From the NCBI RefSeq assembly GCF_001908725.1, contig NZ_CP018725.1:2419501-2483500 (forward strand): a DNA stretch of 64,000 bases, written 5' to 3'. The notes beneath the pieces are model-generated. The model made no database searches. It was not told the origin of the DNA and saw only the letters and a list, made by a program, of their open reading frames with translations. Numbering within the stretch: the first letter of the stretch is position 1; each line of letters starts with the position of its first letter. The DNA is from Xanthomonas vesicatoria ATCC 35937. Its GTDB lineage: Bacteria; Pseudomonadota; Gammaproteobacteria; Xanthomonadales; Xanthomonadaceae. Shown in pieces: positions 8,484-17,035 of the stretch. A program made the translations under genes and the position numbers.

Positions 8484-9854
8484 ATGTCGCACCTCACCGG
8501 TTTCACCGATCCCGCCGCCGCCGCGCTGCCGCTGTATGTGCTCGACCGTGAGGGCTTTGTGCGCTGGTGCGCCGAGCAACCCACGCGGGTGTTGGCATGG
8601 GCGCAGGCGCAGCGGTTCGATGCCTCACCCGGTAGCGTATTGTTGCTGCCCGGCGAGCAAGGCCTGGCAGGCGCGATTGTCGGTGTCGGCGACCGCGCCG
8701 ATGCATATGCCTACGCGCATGCACCGATGGCGCTGCCGCCCGCCAGCCGCTGGAGGCTGGCCAACAGCCTGAGCGATGCCGAGCTGGCATTGCTGCATCT
8801 GGGCTGGGGGCTGGGCGCCTATCGCTTCGCGCGGTATCGCAAGGTGCCGCGCGCACCGGCCGAGTTGGCGGCCACGCCCTCGGCTGCCACGCGTGCAGTG
8901 ATCGCGGCCTGCCTGCAGGTGCGCGACTGGGTCAATACGCCGACCGAGGACATGGGTCCGCAGCAACTGGAAGACGCTGCCCGAGCCGTGGCGCAGATGC
9001 ATGGCGCACAGGTCGAGGCAATCGTGGGCGATGCGTTGCTGGCGCAGAACTTCCCCACCATCCATGCGGTCGGCCGCGCCTCGCATCGCGCGCCGCGGCT
9101 GATCCAGCTGCAATGGGGCGATGCCGCGCATCCGCATCTGGTGCTGGTCGGCAAGGGCGTGTGCTTCGACACCGGCGGGCTGGATCTCAAGCCTGCCGAT
9201 GGCATGCGCAACATGAAAAAGGACATGGGCGGCGCAGCGCATGCGCTGGCACTGGCCGGTTTGGTGATGGCGCAGCAGTTGCCGGTGCGCCTGACGCTGC
9301 TCATTGCGGCGGTGGAAAATGCGGTGGGCCCGGATGCGTTTCGCCCGGGCGAGGTCATCACCACACGCGCCGGTGTCACGGTGGAAGTGGACAACACCGA
9401 TGCCGAAGGCCGCCTGGTGCTGTGCGATGCACTCAGCTATGCCACCGAACAACGCCCGGACCTGATTCTGGATTTCGCCACGCTCACCGGCGCCGCGCGC
9501 ATCGCGCTGGGCCCGGACCTGCCGGCATTGTTCGCCAACGACGATGCGCTGGCGCAAGCCTGGATCAGCGCCGGCGAGCAGACCCGCGACCCGGTCTGGC
9601 GCATGCCGTTGTGGCGCCCGTACCTGCGCTATCTCAACAGCCACGTGGCCGACATGGCCAATGCCGGCTCGCGCATGGCCGGTGCGGTCACCGCCGCGCT
9701 GTATCTGGAGCGCTTCGTGGCACCGGGGCAACAGTGGGCGCACCTGGACGTCTACGCATGGAACGACAGCGACCGCCCCGGCCGCCCTGCCGGCGGCGAG
9801 GCGCTGGCGCTGCGCTCGGCGTTTGCGATGCTGCAGCAGCGCTACGGCAGCTGA
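8484..9854 (+). CDS. M17 leucyl aminopeptidase family protein
   Basis: A 456-residue cytosolic metallo-aminopeptidase. The C-terminal catalytic domain has the metal-binding lysine/aspartate region (KGVCFDTGGLDLKP, then MRNMKKDMGGAA) and the family signature NTDAEGRLVLCDA. The N-terminal 150 residues form the non-catalytic hexamer-forming domain. It removes N-terminal amino acids from short peptides, needing two divalent metals. ATG at 8484 is preferred to the in-frame ATG at 8478 because GAAGG directly abuts the earlier one and is six bases from the later. It is shorter than PepA and nearer the YpdE/PepB-like branch. Confidence 0.94.
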   Translation: MSHLTGFTDPAAAALPLYVLDREGFVRWCAEQPTRVLAWAQAQRFDASPGSVLLLPGEQGLAGAIVGVGDRADAYAYAHAPMALPPASRWRLANSLSDAELALLHLGWGLGAYRFARYRKVPRAPAELAATPSAATRAVIAACLQVRDWVNTPTEDMGPQQLEDAARAVAQMHGAQVEAIVGDALLAQNFPTIHAVGRASHRAPRLIQLQWGDAAHPHLVLVGKGVCFDTGGLDLKPADGMRNMKKDMGGAAHALALAGLVMAQQLPVRLTLLIAAVENAVGPDAFRPGEVITTRAGVTVEVDNTDAEGRLVLCDALSYATEQRPDLILDFATLTGAARIALGPDLPALFANDDALAQAWISAGEQTRDPVWRMPLWRPYLRYLNSHVADMANAGSRMAGAVTAALYLERFVAPGQQWAHLDVYAWNDSDRPGRPAGGEALALRSAFAMLQQRYGS

Positions 9855-10026
9855 GTGCGATAGCGTTGCAAGCAGGCGTTTCGCTCGACCGGTGGGTCTA
9901 GGATTGACTGGCGGTGTCCGGGTTGTTTCTCAACTCGGACGTCGCGTTCAAACTCTGGCCAGGCCTGGCCCGATCTGATCATGGTCAGACCAAAGCGAGC
10001 CGCTTCAACCAAGGCAATGAACACGT

Positions 10027-10560
10027 ATGTACCGACTGGGACATCTGGAAGACGGGCAGTGGCGCGCTCACTCGCATCCGGCGGTCTTCGAATCTACAGA
10101 CCGCATCGTGGCAGGCGTTCCCGGCGGGGATCCTGCAATTTTCGAGCGTCTGACCGAGTGCATGGAGCCGCCATACTACTTGCTGTATGTGCTTCACACA
10201 TCGCGTGGAGAGGCACAACCAGGCCGCTACCAAACTCCCGCACTACAGCGTTCTGATGTCAAAGCATTCCTCGCACGGTTTGGCGCATTTCTTTCCGCAG
10301 ATGCGCGCTATGACCTGTGGGCGCATTCGCCTACTAGCCAAGCGACGGTGGTATGGGACCGCCACAACCAGTTATTTGCCTACGGCCCGCTCGTGCAGTT
10401 TTCGACAACCTTGCAGGCGATGGGTTTCACCCGTGGGAAGACCGTGGTTCCAATACCGCACGAACATCACTATCGCCCTGAGTTTGACCCATTGGCCGAA
10501 GAACTCCTGACGATGTTCGATTGGTCGTTTTCACCGCTTCGCAGCGAAGATGCGCAATGA
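10027..10560 (+). CDS. Hypothetical protein, no family recognised
   Basis: A 177-residue soluble protein with no signal peptide or membrane segment. It is rich in aromatic residues and histidine (PPYYLLYVLHTS, YDLWAHS, HEHHYRPEFDPLAEELL). The shape, a single compact domain with an acidic C-terminal helix, resembles many immunity or SMI1/DUF-type proteins found beside toxin genes, but no motif proves that. Third positions are less G/C-rich than in the neighbours, hinting at transfer. A frameshifted gene follows 67 bases later. AAGG precedes the ATG at about 14 bases, a weak site. Confidence 0.7.
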   Translation: MYRLGHLEDGQWRAHSHPAVFESTDRIVAGVPGGDPAIFERLTECMEPPYYLLYVLHTSRGEAQPGRYQTPALQRSDVKAFLARFGAFLSADARYDLWAHSPTSQATVVWDRHNQLFAYGPLVQFSTTLQAMGFTRGKTVVPIPHEHHYRPEFDPLAEELLTMFDWSFSPLRSEDAQ

Positions 10561-10627
10561 ACGAGGGTCGGATTAGCGAAATTCTCTCGTCCCAGTACCG
10601 CTTGGCTAATTAAGGCGTTAGATCTCA

Positions 10628-11188
10628 TTGAGTGAGTTGCCTACAACGGCTGATATACGTAGGCGCGCACGCGCCTTCGCCATGGCCCCCAATGATCCGG
10701 TTGCCGCCGCAGCGGTCGCTCAAAAATCAAACATCCCTGGTACCGGTGTCAGGCGCTGTCGCGTGCCGCCAGATTCTCCTCTGGTACTAAACGCGCGGCC
10801 CTTCTCAATGCAGCTATCGATGCGGCATGCGAACAAAACGAACCGAATCGCGTCGAGACCGTTGCTTCCTGGCCGGTCTTGGTCATGGCCGACGTGTCGA
10901 CTGAGCAAGCTGCAGATGTAATTCGTCAGCTACGTGGCATCGCCGAAACTGAGCCACACAGCCTTCGCCGCGCATGCACTGCAGGCGCTTGCGCGCTGCG
11001 CTACCACTGTGCCGGAGCTTCTCGGATTGATCGACCCGACACTAGCTACGGCCATCCTTGGCGGAGGTGGCCCGCGCATGGACCGCATCATCCGTGACGC
11101 CTTCGAATTGGTCAGAACTATTAACCCGGAACTGCTCTACAGCTTGGCTCTCCAGCACAAGGCGAATCAGCAACAAAGAAACTCCTAG
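10628..11188 (+). pseudogene. Degraded gene with two frameshifts
   Basis: Three consecutive frames read as one coherent protein. It starts at 10628 (TTG; SELPTTADIRRRARAFA), moves to another frame at the CAAAAATCAAA run near 10721-10728 (continuing KHPWYRCQALSRAARFSSG and on to SWPVLVMADVSTEQ), then shifts again near 10968-10975 into the frame that ends HALQALARCATTVPELLG...LQHKANQQQRNS at 11188. Joined, it would encode about 186 residues, soluble, with an Ala/Arg-rich helical character. I do not recognise the family. Sequencing error in the A-run could explain the first shift, but not easily both. It follows the unrecognised gene at 10027 and may be its former partner. Confidence 0.65.
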
Positions 11189-11438
11189 CGTCTACTTGAG
11201 ACGCCACGGGCCTCTGGGCTAATGCCTATCAGCACTAAATCTATTGAGTTCCGTTGATGCCTGCAGTGGGATATGCGCATCGCGCTAGGCCTCCAAGCAC
11301 CGTGTGCCCATCACGCGCCCAAGGCAGCCTCTTCCGGATGATGCGACATCAGGCGTGCTCGACTGCGGCATTGAAGGCATGCCGTGCGACAGTGAGCACG
11401 CCGCCTACTGCCCATTGCACCCAAGACCGGAGCCAGCC

Positions 11439-12524
11439 ATGACGTTGCCACCTCCCTCGACCCCACGCAGCCCCGTGCTGCCATTGCTGGGGATTGCCGC
11501 GATTGCCGGCGGCGTTGCGCTCGCGTTTGCCTGGACCGCCGGATGGATCGGCGGCGAGAGGCTCACCGCCGCACGCATGACCGACACCATCGAATCCAGC
11601 GGGCCGCCGCATCCGGGCTTCCGCCGTGCGCATACCAAGGGCGTGTGCGTGAGCGGGCAGTTCCAGTCCAGCGGCAAGGCGACCTGGGTGTCGGCGGCGC
11701 GCATCTTCAGCCAGGCCAGCACACCGGTATTGGGACGCATGTCGATCGGCGGCGGCGACCCGCACGGTGCCGATGGCGCGGCGCGCGTGCGCAGCATGGC
11801 GCTGCTGTTGCGCAGCGACGATGGGCAGGAATGGCGTACCGCGATGAACAGCTTTCCGTTCTTCGTGGTGGCGACCCCGGCCGGCTTTCAGGCCTTGAAT
11901 GTGGCCTCCAAGCCGGACCCTGCCACCGGCAAACCGGATCCGGAAAAACTCGCAGCGTTCGGCAAGCAGTACCCGGAGGCGGCCAAATTCCAGCAGTGGG
12001 CCAAGACCGCATCGTGGTCGGATAGCTGGGCCAACACGCAGTACAACGGCGTCAATGCGTTCCGTGCGATCGCAGCGGATGGACGCGAGCGCTACATCCG
12101 CTGGTCGATGCGCCCGCATACGCCGTTCAAGGAGTTGAGCGCCGAACAGCGCAAACAAGCCGATGGCGATTTTTTGGCCACCGACCTGGACGCGCGCCTG
12201 GCGCAGGGGCCGCTACGTTGGGACATGGTGCTGACCGTGGCCGAGCCGGGCGACCCGGTGGATGACCCCTCGCAACCCTGGCCGGCCAATCGCAAACAGA
12301 TCGTGGCCGGTACGCTGTCGCTGGACCGCGCGCAACCGCAGGCCAACGGCCCGTGCCGCGATCTCAACTATGACCCGTTGATTCTGCCCAAGGGCCTTGC
12401 CGCCTCCAATGACCCGATCCTGGCGGCGCGCTCGTCGGTGTATTCGCAATCGTTCAACCGGCGCGAGCATGAGATCGCCAACGGCACGGGCAGCGCTGCC
12501 ACCGGCCAGGGAGCACATCAATGA
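11439..12524 (+). CDS. Catalase-family peroxidase (SrpA-like), exported
   Basis: A 361-residue protein with an N-terminal hydrophobic segment (residues 12-34) that anchors it or sends it to the periplasm. The body is a reduced catalase fold: distal histidine in FRRAHTKGVCVSGQF, the pattern FPFFVVATPAGFQ in place of the catalase asparagine region, and a proximal heme tyrosine in ARSSVYSQSF near the end. It is much shorter than a true catalase (about 480-500). SrpA-type enzymes act as heme peroxidases. The start at 11439 has GGAG seven bases upstream. The next gene, a cytochrome b561, overlaps it by four bases (ATGA), suggesting the pair passes electrons from the quinone pool to the peroxidase. 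Confidence 0.88.
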   Translation: MTLPPPSTPRSPVLPLLGIAAIAGGVALAFAWTAGWIGGERLTAARMTDTIESSGPPHPGFRRAHTKGVCVSGQFQSSGKATWVSAARIFSQASTPVLGRMSIGGGDPHGADGAARVRSMALLLRSDDGQEWRTAMNSFPFFVVATPAGFQALNVASKPDPATGKPDPEKLAAFGKQYPEAAKFQQWAKTASWSDSWANTQYNGVNAFRAIAADGRERYIRWSMRPHTPFKELSAEQRKQADGDFLATDLDARLAQGPLRWDMVLTVAEPGDPVDDPSQPWPANRKQIVAGTLSLDRAQPQANGPCRDLNYDPLILPKGLAASNDPILAARSSVYSQSFNRREHEIANGTGSAATGQGAHQ

Positions 12525-13063
12525 GCCGCCGTACCCACTTCAACCTGCCCGCGCGCGTGCTGCATTGGCTGATGGCCGCGATGATCCTGACCATGCTGTT
12601 CGTCGGCGTGGGCATGGTGGCCTCGGTGACGCAGCGGCCATGGTTGATCGATCTGCACCGCCCGCTGGGTATCGCGATCTTGATCCTGGCGGTGCTGCGC
12701 CTGATCAACCGCCTGCGCAATCGGCCGCCGGCATTGCCTGCGGATTTGCCTGCCTGGCAGAAGGCCGCCGCGATCGCCTCGCACTGGCTGCTGTATGCGT
12801 TGATGCTGGGCATGCCGCTGATCGGCTGGGCGATGTTGTCGGCCGGCGGCTACCCGATTGTGTTATGGCCCGGCGCAAACCTGCCGGCGATCGCCCCGCA
12901 CGACCCGGCGCTGTACGCGTGGCTACGCACGGCGCATAGCTGGTTGGCGTATCTATTGTTCGCCGCCGTGCTGGGGCATCTGAGCACAGCGCTGTTCCAC
13001 GCGTGGGTGCGACGCGACGGCGTGTTTTCCAGCATGGCGCGTGGGGAGCGCTCTGCACGTTGA
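12521..13063 (+). CDS. Cytochrome b561
   Basis: A 180-residue four-helix membrane protein of the CybB family. Heme-ligand histidines are placed as in the family: one in helix 1 (ARVLHWLMAA), one in the second region (LIDLHRPLGI), and two in the last helix (RTAHSWLAYLLFAAVLGHL). It transfers electrons from ubiquinol to a partner. ATGA overlap with the peroxidase gene means coupled translation and a working pair. No other electron-transfer gene is next to it. Confidence 0.93.
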   Translation: MSRRTHFNLPARVLHWLMAAMILTMLFVGVGMVASVTQRPWLIDLHRPLGIAILILAVLRLINRLRNRPPALPADLPAWQKAAAIASHWLLYALMLGMPLIGWAMLSAGGYPIVLWPGANLPAIAPHDPALYAWLRTAHSWLAYLLFAAVLGHLSTALFHAWVRRDGVFSSMARGERSAR

Positions 13064-13139
13064 TGGGTTTGGGTTGATCGTGAATTGATGGAAAGCTCTA
13101 GAGCTCGGCAGTGACCGGCTGCGCGCAGCGACAGCGCCA

Positions 13140-13300
<161 letters not shown>

Positions 13301-13412
13301 GCTTTATCAAGCGGCGTACTTCGGTTGGCAGAGTGCTGCGCACCCAGCCTTGCGCTCTGCATTGACGCGGCGCGGCTCAACTCGTCCTGCATGTGTACAG
13401 AAGCACCATGGC

Positions 13413-14201
13413 TCAGCGGGCGCGTTTTGCCTTTGTCGCAGATTCCGGCGCTGCGATGCCCTTGCCGGTCGCCGCCCAATAAATCCCGCCGTACACATGC
13501 TCCAGATAGCGCGGGTCGTTGTACGCCTCGGCCTGGTGGCCTAGCGCCGTTGCGAAGACGCGGCCGCCTTCGAAGTGGTGATACCACGCCACCGGGTGCT
13601 GTTTGCCCATGCCCTTGGCGACCTGGCCCGGCCAGATCAGGGTGGGGTCGTAGCTGGTTTCATCCACCGTGAGTAGCGTGACCAGATCGTCGCTGTAGGG
13701 CGGGTCGTATTCGTACCACTCATCGCTCCACACCCAGCGCTTGGGCAGGCCCGCAGTGGCGGGGAAATTGGCGTCCACCACATCGACCATCGCTGTCTGC
13801 AGGTAAGGATGAGTGCGGAACGAGCGGCCGATCATGTGGTCGTACCACTCCCAGTCGCCGCGCTTGATCGCAAACGCCTTGTGCACCGCGACCACGCCAC
13901 CGCCGTTGCGCACGTAGTTTTGGAAGTTGGCCCGCTGGGCCGGATCCAGATCGGTAGCCGGGGTATTGAGCAACACGATGGCCGCGTATTGCGACAGATC
14001 GCCGTCGAAAGCCTTGGCATTCCATGCCCACACAATTTCGACGTAATGCTTTCGCGCCATCGCCTCGAACTGCGGCTTGGCTACGGGGATGTAATCGTGG
14101 TGATACTGGTTGGGAATGGCCGCCACCAGAATCTTGAATTGCTCGGCCGATGCATTGAATGCGCAGATCAGCAGCAAGCCCAACAGCCACACAGATTTCA
14201 T
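13413..14201 (-). CDS. ThuA-domain secreted protein
   Basis: A 262-residue protein with a clear signal peptide (KSVWLLGLLLICAFNASA) and a ThuA-like fold (PF06283) related to class I glutamine amidotransferases: the opening strand FKILVAA, a GGGVVAVHKAF turn near 90, and the C-terminal YHHFEGGRVFATALGHQAEAY region typical of the family. Members act on sugars or are carried as domains of larger glycosyl hydrolases; the catalytic role is unproved. The start was set at the ATG giving a normal signal peptide, not the longer open frame. No partner genes for sugar use are next to it. Confidence 0.85.
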   Translation of the reverse strand: MKSVWLLGLLLICAFNASAEQFKILVAAIPNQYHHDYIPVAKPQFEAMARKHYVEIVWAWNAKAFDGDLSQYAAIVLLNTPATDLDPAQRANFQNYVRNGGGVVAVHKAFAIKRGDWEWYDHMIGRSFRTHPYLQTAMVDVVDANFPATAGLPKRWVWSDEWYEYDPPYSDDLVTLLTVDETSYDPTLIWPGQVAKGMGKQHPVAWYHHFEGGRVFATALGHQAEAYNDPRYLEHVYGGIYWAATGKGIAAPESATKAKRAR

Positions 14202-14541
14202 GCAGTTACTCGTGATGGTGACGATCACTGGGCAGTGTACCTGCGCGGCGGCGGCATGCCTTCGCACGCATTTGGAATAGCTGTAGAGCGCATGGGCGAG
14301 GCAAGCCACTGCGTGTCGACGCGATCGCAAAGCACGCATTGCATGCAACGCCACAGTGGGCTTGCTTACACGATGCCGCACGCACGCGCACGAGATGATG
14401 GTTGCAGTGCGGCGGCCAACCCCTGGCAGGACCATGGTGATTGAATGCCCTGGCCGCGCCCGCTTTGCGATCAGCAGCAGTGTGCAGATGGCGCAAGCAA
14501 ACACGCCGATGGCGATCACGTACCCCGGCGTCCGCCAGCAG
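14202..14541. other. Gene gap between ThuA-like gene and response regulator
   Basis: A 340-base stretch with no supported gene. The frame upstream of the ThuA ATG stays open to 14519 on the minus strand and begins with a hydrophobic run, but it has no ribosome site and would bury the real signal peptide, so I leave it out. It should hold the ThuA promoter and the end of the response-regulator transcript. Confidence 0.5.
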
Positions 14542-15144
14542 TTACAACCAACCTTTCTGCCGCGCCAACCGATACGCTTCGATGCGATTGGCCACGCCCA
14601 ACTTGCCGATGCATTCGGACAGGTAATTGCGCACGGTGCCGTGCGAGAGCTGCAACTGCTGTGCGATCTCGCTGGCCGAGCGGCCTTCGCCCGCCAGCCG
14701 CAGCACCGTGCGTTCGCGCTCGCTCAAGGGGTCCGCTTCCACCCATGCATCGATGGCCAGTTGCGGGTCGATCACCCGGCCGCCGCGCTGCACCTGACGC
14801 AGCGCATCGACCAACTGTTCGGCCGGCGCGTCCTTGAGCAGATAGCCCGCCACGCCGGCATCGAGCGCACGACGCAAAAAACCTGGGCGCGCAAACGTGG
14901 TGACGATCATCACCCGCACCGGCAGCGCCTGGCGCTGGATCCGCTGCGCCAGCTCCAGCCCGGTCAGACCCGGCATCTCGATATCGGTGACCAGCACATC
15001 CGGCTGCAGCCGCTGCAGCTCGCGCCATGCGCTTTCGCCATCGCCAGCGCTGCCGACCACGGCGATGTCGTCTTCCAGCCCGAGCAGGGCCACCAGCGCG
15101 CCGCGCAGCAGGGCTTGGTCTTCGGCCAGCAATACCCGGATCAT
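14542..15144 (-). CDS. NarL/DesR-type response regulator
   Basis: A 200-residue two-domain regulator. The receiver domain has acidic pocket AEDQ (residues 7-10), phospho-acceptor Asp54 (VTDIEMPG), Thr80 or so (MIVTTFARPGF) and Lys104 or so (LLKDAP). The LuxR-type helix-turn-helix (about 138-195) has PLSERERTVLRL and SEIAQQLQLSHGTVRNYLS. It is phosphorylated by the kinase encoded upstream (15405-16622, same strand). The start is ATG 15144; the open frame extends upstream through a 12-bp tandem repeat that would add ARPS units, but the receiver needs none of this. Probable target: the exporter operon at 17036 (see the palindrome at 16864). Confidence 0.92.
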   Translation of the reverse strand: MIRVLLAEDQALLRGALVALLGLEDDIAVVGSAGDGESAWRELQRLQPDVLVTDIEMPGLTGLELAQRIQRQALPVRVMIVTTFARPGFLRRALDAGVAGYLLKDAPAEQLVDALRQVQRGGRVIDPQLAIDAWVEADPLSERERTVLRLAGEGRSASEIAQQLQLSHGTVRNYLSECIGKLGVANRIEAYRLARQKGWL

Positions 15145-15198
15145 TGGTCGCGCTCGCATGCATGCAACGGTTGCGCACGATAGCAGCGCCGATGCGTG

Positions 15199-15246
15199 TC
15201 GTGCACTTGGTCGTGCACTTGGTCGTGCACTTGGTCGTGCACTTGG
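15199..15246. repeat. Four perfect 12-bp tandem repeats (TCGTGCACTTGG)
   Basis: Four exact copies of TCGTGCACTTGG lie head to tail between the kinase stop and the response-regulator start, 55 bases upstream of the latter. Each unit contains the palindrome GTGCAC at exactly 12-base spacing. Copy number could change by slippage, or the sites could bind a regulator in register (12 bases is slightly more than one helical turn). Confidence 0.95.
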
Positions 15247-15404
15247 CCGCGCAATCTGCCAGGACACCTAGAGCGGCCAACGCACCAATTGTGCAACCGC
15301 CAGGCGTGGCGCGCGGCTCGGTGCAGCCTGCCACTCGGACACTGCGGTTCCTGCATGCTGTCCACATCGCCCGACGATTGCCCGCTATGTTTGGTTGGCC
15401 GCTT

Positions 15405-16622
15405 TCAATGCGATTGCGGCACGACCGGCAACGGCGCTGTCGCTGAAACAGTTGCCTGGCGCGGCAACGGCAGGCTTGCGCGCAGCCGCATGCCGCGTGG
15501 CAGGGCTTGGACATCCAGCGCGCCGCCCAGACCATGCAAGCGCGTGCGCATGCCATCCAGGCCGTTGCCGGGCACGATCACGCCACCGCGTCCGTCGTCG
15601 GTGATTTCCAGTACTGCCTGCTCGCCCTGCGCGCGCAACTGCACACGCACGCGCTTTGCCTGCGAGTGGCGCTGCACATTGGTGGCCGCTTCGCGTACCA
15701 CCAGCGCAAGCGCGGTCTCATGTTCGGGCGGCAGGGGCAGGGTCTCCAGTTGCTGTTCCAGCGCAATACCGTCCAGGTCCAGCAGCACCCGCGCCGAGGC
15801 CAGCTCGGCCACCAGCCCGGCGGCACGGATGCCGGTGACCGCGCGCCGCACTTGCGCAAGTGCATCGCGCGAGATCTGCGCCACTGCATCGATTTCACTG
15901 CGCGCCGCCTGCGGATCGCGCTCGATCAGGCGCGCAGCCAGATCGGATTTGAGCGCCACCAGCGACAAGGTGTGGCCGAGCAGATCGTGCAGATCGCGGC
16001 CGATGCGCTCGCGCTCGGCAGTGGCCGCCAGTCGGCGGACCTCATCCTGCGATAACCGCAACAGCGCATCCTTGCGTTCGTTGATGCTGTACACCGCGCC
16101 GACCGCAGCCATGCCCAGTACCGATACAGGCAACCACACCAGCGATTGCAGGCGCATCCCCAGCCAATGCGCCCAGCCCAGGTACAACACATTCATCAGC
16201 AGCAGCATGGCGAAGTGGCGCCACACCGCGTGCCGCGTCGGCGGGCGCAGGCTCAGGCAGGCGAACACGAAATAGCTGACGCCCGCCGAATAGATCGGCA
16301 GCAACGCGGCACTCAGCATGCCCATCGCCCAGGCATAGCGGTACAAGGTGCCGCGTGGCGCGAGCAGCATGCGCGCGTACAACAGCAGGAACAGCGGGTA
16401 GGACGCCAGTGTGCACAGCAACCAGGTGTTGTCGTAGCCACGCGCGGAAAACACCGGCACCACGAAGACCCAGGCCGACCACAGCAGATGCACAGTATCC
16501 ATCCACGGTGACTGGCCCTGTGCCAGCCGCGCGGCAACCTGCGAATTGGCGGCGGGGCGAAGCCATGCGGGAAACCGGAGGCGCATCAGCGAAGGTCCGT
16601 GTGGGTGAGCGGATTCTGCCAC
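15405..16622 (-). CDS. DesK-like sensor histidine kinase
   Basis: A protein of 405 residues from the GTG at 16622 or 393 from the ATG at 16586. Four to five membrane helices fill residues 45-178. A short coiled linker leads to a HisKA_3 domain (ERERIGRDLHDLLGHTLS; His212 in the longer form), then HATPase with N box REAATNVQRHSQA, G1 box DDGRGG and G2-like GNGLDGMRTRL. DesK in Bacillus senses membrane thickness; related kinases with few periplasmic loops sense membrane state or antibiotics. It pairs with the regulator downstream and is divergent from a MacAB-like exporter, a layout that suggests it senses the exporter's substrate or envelope stress. Confidence 0.92.
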   Translation of the reverse strand: MAESAHPHGPSLMRLRFPAWLRPAANSQVAARLAQGQSPWMDTVHLLWSAWVFVVPVFSARGYDNTWLLCTLASYPLFLLLYARMLLAPRGTLYRYAWAMGMLSAALLPIYSAGVSYFVFACLSLRPPTRHAVWRHFAMLLLMNVLYLGWAHWLGMRLQSLVWLPVSVLGMAAVGAVYSINERKDALLRLSQDEVRRLAATAERERIGRDLHDLLGHTLSLVALKSDLAARLIERDPQAARSEIDAVAQISRDALAQVRRAVTGIRAAGLVAELASARVLLDLDGIALEQQLETLPLPPEHETALALVVREAATNVQRHSQAKRVRVQLRAQGEQAVLEITDDGRGGVIVPGNGLDGMRTRLHGLGGALDVQALPRGMRLRASLPLPRQATVSATAPLPVVPQSH

Positions 16623-16752
16623 TGCCGGGCCCGCCTGCGCGCGGCACGTGGCAGGACACTACAGGCGAGCGACCTCATGCGTCTGCATGCACCGTCAACC
16701 GTTGCCGCGGCACCGATGCCTGCTGGTGCCGATACCTGTGGGCGCGGGCGGT

Positions 16753-16776
16753 GCAGTTGCAGTTGCAGTTGCAGTC
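16753..16776. repeat. Short GCAGTT tandem repeat
   Basis: Three GCAGTT units and one GCAGTC follow one another in the divergent promoter region between the DesK-like kinase and the exporter operon. Too short to be called functional on its own. Confidence 0.7.
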
Positions 16777-16863
16777 GGAGCATGCCGATGTCGCGTGGCC
16801 GGAGAGCCATCAGCATCGGCAGTGGCGCCGATGGCGCACAGTCGCCGCTGTCATGCACTTCAG

Positions 16864-16877
16864 GTGACAGCTGTCAC
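16864..16877. promoter_or_regulatory. Perfect 14-bp palindrome GTGACAGCTGTCAC, candidate operator
   Basis: The perfect dyad GTGACAGCTGTCAC sits in the 413-base gap between the divergent kinase gene and the exporter operon, 159 bases before the adaptor ATG. TGACA-N2-TGTCA-like dyads are the kind of target bound by NarL/LuxR-class regulators such as LiaR, VraR and DesR, and a regulator of this class is encoded 1.7 kb away in the same system. Its function as an operator is inferred. No other gene is seen in the gap. Confidence 0.5.
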
Positions 16878-17035
16878 TGGTGAGCGTGCCCGCGCTCGCC
16901 GCATGCTGCGCAGCACCTCGCAGCCGCTTCGGTCGCGTGACCGTTCGTCGCCCCGCTGCGATTGGTGACTTCCGGCAGCTTGCAGCGCGCCCTGCAGGCG
17001 GTCACATTCTGCGCAGCCTTCTGTCCTGGTTATCG

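Noticed and set aside
15199..15246. 12-bp repeats considered as a coding N-terminal extension (ARPS units) of the response regulator
   Set aside because: The receiver domain is complete from ATG 15144, and the extension has no ribosome site; the repeat is more likely regulatory.
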